NCBI GenBank assembly: GCA_015501585.1
Contig: JADNRY010000100.1
Coordinates: 1 to 64,000, forward strand
Length of the DNA stretch: 64,000 nt
Source of the DNA: Rhodocollybia butyracea
Lineage: Eukaryota; Basidiomycota; Agaricomycetes; Agaricales; Omphalotaceae
Reading direction: 5' to 3'
In this document: piece by piece, positions 54,784 to 64,000 of the stretch
Position numbering within the stretch: the stretch's first letter is position 1
How the letters are laid out: the number at the start of each line of letters is the position of its first letter
Notes under the pieces: model-generated
Database searches by the model: none
What the model saw: the letters and a program-made list of their open reading frames with translations, nothing else
Told to the model about the DNA's origin: nothing
Position numbers and translations under genes: made by a program

Positions 54784-57712
54784 TTAGCCTATGAAATAGT
54801 AGTAAAACTCACGTAAAGCCAAATACTTGGAATACGACCGCGCCATGGCGATGTTACCTGAAAAACGCGAAAAATTGGATGAGATCGAAAAACGAAAAAA
54901 AAAGCCAAGGAGAAAGTAACGAAGAGAAAAAACCCGGAGAGAGCAAAACCGAGGAGAGAGAGAGAGAGAAAAGAAAATATAGAACAGAACAGTAGAAGAA
55001 ACACCCACCAGTAGCATACCACAACCCCGGAACGCCTATATCCCTCCACGCGCCGCGCGTCTCGCCTTCCTCGTCGAGGCCCCAGACGGGGGAGCATTGC
55101 TCGCTGATGGTGGGCCCGCAGATGTTGCGGATGACGGTGCGGCCGTCGCCGTAGCTGTGTGTGTGCGTAAGAGAGCAGTGGGAGAAGGGGAGGGAAAGAG
55201 GTGGAAGGAGATAAGGAAACAAACAATTCAACGATCCCGCAAACCAAACCAACCAGGGAAAACAAAGAAGGAACGAAACAGAACCAGCAGAAAAAGAAGA
55301 AAAAAAAGGTAAAGAAGAAACTAAGAAAGGAAAAGAGAGAAAAACTCGAGACGCACCCAGTAGCATACACAACCACATCCGCCTCGACCTCGCTGCCATC
55401 CTCGAATTTGAGGCCCTGTGGGGTGAACCCCTGCAGGGGCGTGTCGTTCTTGAGCTTGATTTTGCCGTCGATGATGAGGGTGGAGGCGCCGGTGTCTGCG
55501 TGAGCGAAATAAGGGCGGATAAGGGAGGGGTAAGAGTAAGGGTAGGGTGAAGGGATGGGGGTGGGGTATAAGGTAAAGGATGGTGAAAGGGTAAGAGGAT
55601 AAATTTAGTGAATGACATACCCAGATAATACCCCGCGCCCTTCGTAAGATACAGCACCATCGCGCCTGTCCCGTCGATCCCTTTGTTCGCTCTGAACCCG
55701 CGTTTGGCGAGGGCGGAGAGGAGGTCTCTGGTGGGTGGAAAGGAAGGGAGGGACGAAATAGGAAGGGAGAGGGAGGAAGAGGGAGGGAATAAAAGATAGG
55801 TTAGAACGTGGGAAGTAGGAGTGTAACGAAGGGAAATAAAGGTGAGATCAAGGTGGGGCAAAAAGACGAGCACCAGGGACTACCAACGACTACCAGTAAC
55901 TGCCAGGGACTGCCAGGGACTACTAGTGACTACGAGGGACTACGACACCACCACTCACTTATCCATATCCGCAATCAGCTCCGTCACGCGCTGCTGGAAC
56001 CCATGCACGGCGAACGCAACGGGGAAGGAAGCGCTGATGAGGTCGGCGACGTCGATCGGGGGGCCGTTTTCGTAGTAGAGGCCTGTATTCGTGGAGGAAA
56101 GGAGAGTGTATGAGGGAGAAAAGTCAGATTCGAAAAAGAAAGAAAGAAGAACAAGTTGAAGTATAGAACAGAAAGCGGAATAGCAGGAAAAAGTTGGACT
56201 ATAAAACGGAACAGCAGGAAAAAAGGAAAAAAAGAAAGAAAGAAAACAAACCAGAGAAATACACCTTCAGCCCTTTTTCCGCAGACATGATATACGTTGA
56301 GCTGCGCTGGTAGATGGTTACGTCGACGCCGGCGTGGTAAAGATCCGTCGCGATGTCGTGTGCGGACACAGCAGCTCCCACGACCACGACTTTCTTCCCC
56401 ACGAACGCAGAAGCTGATTTGTACTGATTTGAATGGAGGATTGGCCTTTGAAAGTGTCCTATGAACGAAATGAAAAACAAGTGTAAGTAGAAAGCGCAAT
56501 AAATGTGTGGTGAAATAGTTAATACGCACTGTACCGGGATACGAAGGGATATTCGGCTGGTTTCCATTAAACCCAGTGGCGAATACGACATGTTTGATAC
56601 GCGTAAAAACGCGCTGGGTTCCATTTGAGTATCGTACAGTGACAGTCCAGGTTTGCGAATCGGCGTTGCGCGTGGCGCTGGTGACCTCGCATGAGGTCCA
56701 TACGTTGAGTTCCATAGCGTCGGCATAGTATTCGAGCCAGCCGGCGATCTAGGGAAAGCGTTAAGCGGGGGGTCAGCATCTGATGGGGAAGGTGAGTGAT
56801 GGATAGGGGTGGAGAGACCTTGTCAGCTGGACTGAATACCGGCCAGTTGGCGGGGTATCTGATTGGGGAAGAAGGGATAAGAATCATGAGAAGAGATAAG
56901 AGAACACGAGAAGCGAGAGTGCACATGTGCGGCTTACGGGAAATAAGGCAGCTGGTCGTACCCTGGGGGCAAATCAGTGACAGCGGTGGGTGTAAAGAGC
57001 GTGAGTTTTTACAGATGGGATCATGCAAGCACAAAGCCTTGTACCGATTCCTCCAGTTATCTCCGACGCGCTGATTCTTCTCGATAATCAGCGCTGGGAC
57101 ATCGAGCACCTTGAGGCGCGCAGCGACAGCGAGCCCGGCTTGGCCTGCGCCGATGATCAAGACTTTGGGATCTTCATCCTCGAATAAAGATTCTTTCAGC
57201 CGTTTTGCTGCCCAAAACCCATAATCCATCTTGTCGTTCCTCCTCTCATTGATTTGTTCTGGGAACCCTTGGAGTTCGGTAAGACTCGTGAATACACATT
57301 GGGCTTTCCACGTCCCGTCGCTTTGGGGAACGAGCCGTGCGACGCCGGAGGCGGTCCCTGTGTTGCCGAGGGAGGGAGATCCATGCGAGGTCGGGGTATG
57401 GTTGTTGGAGGGCAGTGTGGTTGGGCGGAGAGTGAAGGTGTGGGGCTTGGAAAGGGATAGACGGGCTTTGAGGAAGTTCTGGATGTTGTCCCTGCCGATG
57501 AAGGTGCGGAAGTTCCAGGTGAGTGCAAGGATGTCGCGCCAGAAAGACTCGGGGATAAAGAGACTGACGAGCGCGTCGATGTCGGCAGCTGAGGCGGCGG
57601 TGGTAAAAGCATTAAACCAGTCTGTCGCGACTGCTTTGGCATCGAGGGCGGTAGGGATGGATGCACCTAGGCGGTCGAGCGTCGGGAGAGGAAATCCTGA
57701 AGGTAATGCCAT
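54784..57712 (-). CDS. flavin-dependent monooxygenase (FMO type) with NTF2-like N-terminal region
   Basis: ATG 57712 (MALPSGFPLPTLDRLG). Residues about 25-140 look like a SnoaL/NTF2-type fold (VATDWFNAFTTAASAADIDA, FIPESFWRDILALTWNFRTF). Then the FAD Rossmann motif VLIIGAGQAGLAVAARLKVL and KNQRVGDNWRNRY. Exons joined by about 50-70 base introns give LPYFP, YPANWPVFSPADK, the FMO-type ATGF (VVFATGFNGNQPNIP), and the NADPH-binding KKVVVVGAAVSAHDIATDLY, then RANKGIDGTGAM, DTGASTL and GRTVIRNICGP. The last exon has GNIAMARSYSKYLALR. It probably hydroxylates a small molecule, substrate unknown. NADPH loop reads GAAVSA, where many relatives have GxGxSG or GAGNSA. Confidence 0.83.
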
Positions 57713-59172
57713 GAGAAGTTGAACAAAAGGACTTCCTTCGGCTAAAACACGCACCACGTTGCTTTTGTACGTAACACGCGCTTCTTTCTTTCAAACCACG
57801 ATACGACTTTTGCCCCGGCGCAGCAGTGGATGATACTCGTGAGTCATTCGCCCGATGAGTTTATGCAGTGTGTTATGCCAACTGTGTCCTCCGAGCGACG
57901 CGGAAGCAGTTTGTTGGAGTCTGTGTTTATGAGAAACACGTACGTGCGAGAACACGGATACGAACTCGAAGGTCATATGGTCGTCTGGAGTTATCTTATC
58001 ACTGATGTACGAGCGCCTATTGTCTTACTAGTACCGTCTACGGAGCCCAAACCGGCAGTTGGTACCGGCTACCTGTTATGTTTCCGAGTTGCTCTCAAGG
58101 CCAAGGTAGGACAACTTTCAATTAAAGCCGTGGAAATTTAGGAGGCTGCCCAGGTATGTTTTCGTTCTACTGCTAGACCTAAGACTACGGTATAGTTTAC
58201 GCCGCATCGTATATGTCTTTGCCAGACACTATGTGGTTCAGTCAAAAGGCCAGTTGTGCAACACGTCGATTAAATCCCAGGTGGTTTGTACTCTTCTTAG
58301 TGGTTCACGGATCGAACTCAAAAATGTCCTCTCTGAACTGAGTGGATTCCTTAATCTAAGTGATGCTTGTTTTCATTCTTTCTTAAGTCAAGCACACATA
58401 ATTTTGAGGGAACGACGCAGAATTTGGCGGAGTGACTGGATGAACATAGCGCACGAACATGCAGAAGGGAGACGAAGACAATCGCAAAGGCCAAGCCCGA
58501 TGTGTAAAAGTCCAGAGCCTCAGGCCACGGCCACAGTAGGTAATGCTTACGCATTTTGAGTATTTCGATGTTATGACCTGTGGGTGCTATCTACCTATCG
58601 GTGTGTACAGTGTTGTACAGTAACTGGGTAAGTTTACCTTTACTTTTTCTAGTATGATATTAGTCCTGATATCTTTTTGCAGCAAATGTATCTGCCAAGC
58701 TGACGTTCAAAGGCAAATCGGTGTTCAATGCGGATGTCCACGCAATTATCCCAAGTGAGCTCGGAGCGAGGAATCTACCGTGGTATGTATGGTGTCCAGA
58801 CTCCCGGTGCTTGGATTCCAGGTAAGCTGTCATTAATCGCGTGTTTCTTCGATCTCAACTAACTAGATTTTTATAATCTGAGGTGTTGACTGAGGCTTGA
58901 CTCGTCGGAAATGGACGGTGCAAGACCCTAGAGGAAAGGAAGGCGGCAACCAACAGGGAATCAACGTTCCAGGATCTTCGCGGGTGATACTACTAAGTTG
59001 TCGTGCTCATCACGGACCTATCGGGACTGATTGTAAACATCGATAGCGGGAGAAGAGTGGTAAATAGAATTTATTGAATGATAACCCAATTGAAGCCTAC
59101 AAACATGAGGTATACGCGCGTACTAAGATATGAAAGCATGCAGTTAAGCGCGCAAGCAACAGTCTTTCTATG
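57713..59172. other. region with a decayed gene copy, upstream of NLR B
   Basis: A plus-strand frame (57830-58141) reads MVVWSYLITDVRAPIVLLVP and VGTGYLLCFRVALKAKVGQ before a TAG. It is homologous at DNA level to 38680-38900. Further blocks at 58360-58420 and 58680-58760 match 39.2 and 40.0 kb. Neither copy has a continuous coding frame, and I recognise no domain. Confidence 0.45.
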
Positions 59173-62100
59173 ATGACCTGCTTTCCTTGCTGGCCAAAAA
59201 GTGCTTCTGCGGCGCCTGCATCGGACGATGAGCTTTTTCCGGGCAATGTAATTCCGTCCTGAACGTTAACTATATTCTAACTTACAAGCTAACATACATT
59301 ACCTTTTAGGTGATTGAACAGATCAAGCAAGAAGTACGAAGTGACAACGACGATCTGGGGGCACCGAGCAAGAGCGAATATGCGGGCGAGATGGGGAAAA
59401 TGTTTCTTGAAGTCCTGGACATAGCGGCTGAGCAAATCCCTGTACCGGGAGTGGACATTGTTATAAAACTAGCGAAAAACCTCGTTCAAACATGTGAGGC
59501 AAGTCTGATTAGCTATAATTCTTTTTCTATCGACAACATACCATCAACCATCTAACTATCATTAGGATGGCTATGCAACCTTGAAACACGCAAAGGACCT
59601 CAAGAACCGTATCGAGAACTTGACGCTCATTCTTGTCGACGAGCTCAAGGGGAAGAAAGCCGATGAAATTGAAGGGAAATTGCAGAAATATATCAAGCAG
59701 TTGCAGAGGTAAGCATTTTCGCAAAATTTAGACTCGGAGAAAGTTGATCGTTATGCGGGATTTGCTAGTGATCTGGAATATATCCAGTCTAAACTAGATG
59801 AGATTGCGAAGCAGAATGCATTTCTGGTGATAGTATTTCGATGGTTGAACGAGAATAAAGTACAAGGATGTGTAGAACGGCTAGCAAATGCGCTGGAGAG
59901 CTTTGGTGTGAGCAGATTTTTGACACTGGTTTACCTATTTTTTTATTTATCAGTTCGCATAGTTCGCACACCAGATTGCTGATGCCCAGGCTCGAGAGGA
60001 TCTTTCGCGGCAGATCATTACCTTTTATACACAGCATGCACACGTTGTGAATAACATTCAAGAGGTGGTAGGCGACATCCAAGAGGTTGTGGGTGACATT
60101 CAAGAAGATGTCAAAGGTATGAAAAATGCCCTAGCTATCCTCACAGAAAGGAAGGAAGGTACCACTTCTGGCCCCAGACGAGGGGTCATTCCGGTTGCTC
60201 CGGATATCTTCTTTGGACGTGACGCCATTGTCGATGGCTGTGTGCGTACACTGGTCTCTCAGATGACCAGTATGGCTCGCATCTGCCTCCTAGGACCTGG
60301 AGGCATGGGCAAAACGTCTATAGCGCGCGCTGTTCTCCACCACCCCTCTGTCATGAAATATTTCGGTGAGGAGAACCGTGTCTGGGTACCCTGCGTAAAG
60401 GCCACTTCTGTATCCTTGCTCCAGGATACCCTTTATGACTCTCTTGGAGTGTCTCTTAACACAGGACATGCGCTTCGAGATATCATACATGATCTAAATT
60501 CTTCGAAATCTCCCATTATTCTTTGGCTTGACAACTTCGAAACTCCCTGGAATCTCCATAGCCAGCCAGAGGTACTGGAGATCCTTTTGCAGCTTGCAAA
60601 GCTCCAGCACGTTGCTCTCTTTATCACCATGCGATCATTTGAACCTCCTGGAGATAGCATCCACTGGGAATCCATCCACTTGGAACCTGTAGACAAGGAA
60701 GCATCAGCTTGTATCTATGCTGAGATTCATCCAGCTGGAAGTAAAGACCCTGGGCTCTCCTCATTACTTGAGGAAGTGGGACATATGCCCTTGGCTGTAA
60801 CACTGATGGCAAGACTCGGCAGGAAAATGGGATACATGCCAGCTAAGCTTCTGGGGCTTTATAAAGAGGCAGGGACTGCATTCTTGCACCTTGGTGGTGA
60901 TGCCCAACGGAGCATGGACATCTGTATAAGGTTATCAGTTGAGAGTCAACCCATGAAGGACTCTCCTAGTGCAGCAAAACTCCTTGCCATACTTGCCTTA
61001 TTGCCTGTTGGGACTACATTGGAAGCCTTGTCTCGATGGTGGGTGGGTGATATGCCGGAGACAACCATTAGCTTGGGGCTAGGAACCCTCCTTGACACTT
61101 CTTTGGTGGAGAAGCGTGCAGACACCTTTGTTGTCCTCCCAGTAATCCGCCGATATGTTCTTGATCCCGAACGGTTCCCGAAAATATTTGGGAATCAACC
61201 ATGAGGATAGCATGCACATTTCTTAAGGAGCACAATGCATCTGTGGGAGAAAGCAACTACTTGGCTCACAAAAATGCACGTTCCCTGGAGGAAGCGAATC
61301 TCCAGGAAATCCTGTTAGAAACTACAGCGCCTGCTTCAGATACAATTGAAGCTCTCCTTATCCTGTCAGAGCATCAGTGTAAAACTCGCCCACGGTTGGA
61401 GGTTGTACAACATGCTTTGGAGCTCTCAAAAAAGTCAGAGGACCAGAAGTTGTATGCTGAAGCATTATATTGGAATGGTCAAAATTTGGTTGGTCTTGAT
61501 CAGTATGAGGTGGCCATAAAGCAGCTTCATCTTGCCCGAGAAGTCTTTCAGCATGTGTCAGAATGGAAGCGCGCCGCGGATTCCTTGTACTGGATTGGAA
61601 AGATATCCCATTTCACACCAGGTCCGAAAGATCATCAAAGTCTTCAAGATGCCTTGGCAGAATTCCAATCTTTGGCTGATCCAGCAGGTATAGCGTTGTG
61701 CCAGATAAGGCTTGCATCTCAATGGGATGCTCAATCAATCTCAACCCTCACCACCACTTGGAAATTCTGCATTTCTAATAATCTGCCCCTGCAACAAGCT
61801 GAATGTGCATGGTGGCTAACACGGACCTGCATGAACCTGGGAAGATTTGATGAAGCTAAGCAGTGGGGTGTAACTGCTCTGGATGAAGCCAGACAAATAA
61901 GTAGGTCAGTTGATGATGCACTTAATCTTCTTGGGAAGATATGCATCTCTCTAAGAGACTATGACAAGGCAGTGGAATACTTAATGGAAGGCTTGGAGAG
62001 CAGCAAGGCTTATGGGAGGCCGTTGAGTATTGCTAGGATACTGTTCCAGTTGGGACGTGTTTGGATGAAGAAAGGGCAGAAGGATGATGCTCGAGAAGCA

Positions 62101-62322
62101 TTTATGGAAACACTCAAATTCTGTGAAATGCTCCAAGGAGCAAAGGAAGGGCCACGATTTCAAAGGGCATGTGGATTTTACTTTGATCAACTTGAAAATC
62201 CCTCTAGAGAGCCTAACTCTGAGGAGCGGTGGGACCTCAGGAAACTTGGTGCGAAGGAGGATTATGAAACGGCGGTTAAAGTTACTGAATTACTAGATAC
62301 CAGTAGTGGCCAGCGAATGTGA
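59173..62322 (+). pseudogene. NLR B: MLKL-like bundle, NB-ARC, TPR; one frame break
   Basis: Exons: 59173-59247 (MTCFPCWPKSASAAPASDDE), 59310-59498, 59566-59708, 59769-59906, 59963 on. The second intron has a GC donor (GAG|GCAAGT...TTAG), as in NLR A. The bundle (LEVLDIAAEQIPVPGVDIVI, IENLTLILVDELKGKK) ends in a coiled-coil repeat (NIQEVVGDIQEVVGDIQEDV). NB-ARC: VIPVAPDIFFGRD, P-loop GPGGMGKTSIARAVLH, Walker B PIILWLDNFETP, and LEEVGHMPLAVTLMA, then LLAILALLPVGTTLEALSRW. TPR: AEALYWNGQNLVGLDQYEVA and about five more units to 62322. Near 61176 and 61200 one base each is missing relative to NLR A, putting the TPR part in another frame (restart at ATG 61201). Otherwise complete, so the break may be an error. 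Confidence 0.88.
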
Positions 62323-63749
62323 ACACGTATGTAGAGTCCCGTTAGCAACTTGAAAGAGGTATTGACATAAGCCATAAAGACGGATGATGCTTTGGACACG
62401 GGAAAGAGCCCGACGAAGTCTTCTATCCCATATAAATTTGCATGCTTTGACTTGCGTTGAGGCTTTGGCTATGAGTTTTTGAAGTGGTGAACTTCAAAAG
62501 GGAGGTTAGGTTCCTGTGTCGGGGCTCGTGGAATTGATCTAAGTACTTACATGTCGATATAAACCTCAAGGATACATAGTGCAATCTCGAAAACATTCGG
62601 ACAAGTAATTCAATCAGATGCACACCCAGACAAATATTCCACATCCACCAGCTTGAACGTAGGATTTCCTCGCGTCTCATTCACCTCCTGCAATATTAGT
62701 TCCTTCCGTTAAAGTTGACCCCAATCCCAACTCCGCCCTCGCCGCTCGGTTAGACTAAAGTTGAGCTATTACCCCCGTTCTCTCCAGAAACACCATCACT
62801 ATACCCAAAAACGATGCTGCGATAAGAAGGATTTTACGATACCCGGATTTTGTTGTCGTTCACCTGTGGACTTGGAAGAGCTCTCGGGACTCGGTGGTTT
62901 CTCGCACGGCGCTCCACTCGGCGGGACCTTACACGCTGAGCCCGACGCTCCTCTCGATTCATCCAAACTAAACTCTTGAACTTAATGCTTTCAGTACCGA
63001 CGTCCAACGTGTCTTTGGCTACTACAATGAGTCATAATCGGATTACGCGTGTGTTGCTTGGTATGGGAAAAACTCGTCTCCGATTTTTGAGTGGTAATGG
63101 GGGCCAGCAGAGTTGGGACAGATATCCAGAGCAAAGGCTGTTCAGAGCGTCAATAGAACGACACTTGTGTGATGCTCTATGTGGTCACGTACTAGTTGGC
63201 GAGTAGCAGTAGCAGTGTTGAGTGTAGTGGATATTGGATAAGGGAGAGATTTATGAGATTCGAGATGAGCGAAGAGCTGATGAGAAAAGGAAAATTAGTC
63301 TAATAGGTTAGGAACCAGTATATCATTTGAATCGCTGTTTTTCATTGAGCTCCATACACCCTAGTCTCAGTCAGCACGGCGAGTTGTAGGAGACTGCAGA
63401 CAATCATCATGAGAAGCATTATCGAACCATGCAAGATATTAAGTATACTCACATTTCTTGGGATTCCGCGTTAGAATCTCCACTACCTCACCATGGCCAC
63501 CTTTTTCCCAACTCGAGTACTATCGTTCGAGGCCGGTGGTTTGCGTATGAGTACTTATGAGTTCCTCGATCTGATATGCACTCCCGTTGGGCGCCTAGAA
63601 CGTGCATGTTCGAATTCGGACGTATACGCATACACCATAAGTGCAAGTATTCTATCCGATCTGTTTGTAACGTTCTTGCCAATGAGTTCAGTGCGGAACC
63701 GAAGACACATGTTACAGCGTGGGCTGGAAAGAAAGAAATGGTCTTTGAG
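62323..63749. other. intergenic, no gene recognised
   Basis: Short frames at 62761-62979, 62976-63206 and 63493-63740 have no recognisable domain or codon pattern. No repeat unit stands out. Confidence 0.4.
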
Positions 63750-64000
63750 GAAGATCCCTGCCGATAAAGGTGCGGTGAGTGCGAAGAAGTCGCGCCAGAA
63801 AGATTTAGGGATGATCGATGAAAGTTAACAGACGGGCGTGTCGATATCGGGCAGCTGAGGCAGCGGCGGCGAACGCATGGAGACAATGGCTTGGCGGCGA
63901 GGGCGGCTGGGATGGATGCGCCTAGACGGTCGAGAGAAGAGAGAAGAGATCCTGAAGGTCATGAGAAGTCAAACAAAGGAATTCTTTGAATTTCGGCTAA
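63750..64000 (-). pseudogene. 5' fragment of an FMO gene
   Basis: Matches the N-terminal coding part of the FMO gene at about 57480-57745 on the same strand: GTCGCGCCAGAAAGA, TCGATATCGGGCAGCTGAGG, GGGATGGATGCGCCTAGACG, ATCCTGAAGG and ATGAGAAGT are shared with few changes. The NTF2-like part is recognisable at DNA level, but the frame is broken and the gene does not continue beyond it (63749 and below). Confidence 0.75.

Noticed and set aside
54854..55873. 339-codon minus-strand frame
   Set aside because: It reads through several introns of the FMO gene, giving Phe/Leu/Ser-rich nonsense between real exons (GRTVIRNICGP and RANKGIDGTGAM).
1..64000. CRISPR arrays or prokaryotic operons
   Set aside because: No spaced identical short repeats; introns, LTR elements and fungal families show a eukaryotic genome.

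Overview
The window looks like accessory DNA from an agaricomycete (mushroom-forming basidiomycete). Short spliced introns with GT...AG ends are everywhere. It carries a KDZ transposon, DUF6533-type and orphan seven-helix membrane genes, an AIM9-like phosphotransferase, and NLRs with an MLKL-like N-terminal bundle.

Layout. 1-5.3 kb: 3' part of a Ty1/copia retrotransposon (copia-1; its 5' LTR lies outside). 5.5-10.3 kb: a DUF6533 membrane gene and a frameshifted AIM9-like phosphotransferase gene. 11.4-31.2 kb: a three-layer nest. An orphan seven-helix gene (minus strand) is split by a second copia element (copia-2; 273/274-bp LTRs, target duplication TGAAT). Copia-2 is itself split inside its RNase H region by a 12.4-kb KDZ DNA transposon flanked by a duplicated ATGGCCTAGA. 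The KDZ element carries its transposase plus five other genes. 31.9-34.3 kb: decayed duplicates of the DUF6533/phosphotransferase block and a membrane-anchored protein gene whose reading frame runs into the antisense of the dead phosphotransferase. 35.1-62.3 kb: a degraded immune-like neighbourhood. It has two paralogous NLR genes (MLKL-like bundle, NB-ARC, TPR) at 35.1 and 59.2 kb and a stand-alone MLKL-like bundle protein with an Asn-rich tail at 41.1 kb. Between and around them lie a Dal5-type transporter, a CACTA-ended 695-bp fold-back element, a duplicated small-secreted-protein gene, an FMO gene with two broken copies, and a minisatellite.

Two themes cut across the window. First, many coding regions are broken by single-base losses, several at homopolymers (both NLRs, phosphotransferase, KDZ transposase, copia-1 gag). 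This is either widespread pseudogenisation or residual assembly indels, and raw reads or RNA would decide. Second, both copia polyproteins carry an in-frame TGA where the family expects an Arg codon, which is the change expected from CGA after methyl-CpG deamination.

The most novel object is the KDZ element: an apparently recent 12.4-kb insertion with cargo including an RNase H1-N/viroplasmin-like protein and a pair of unknown paralogues.
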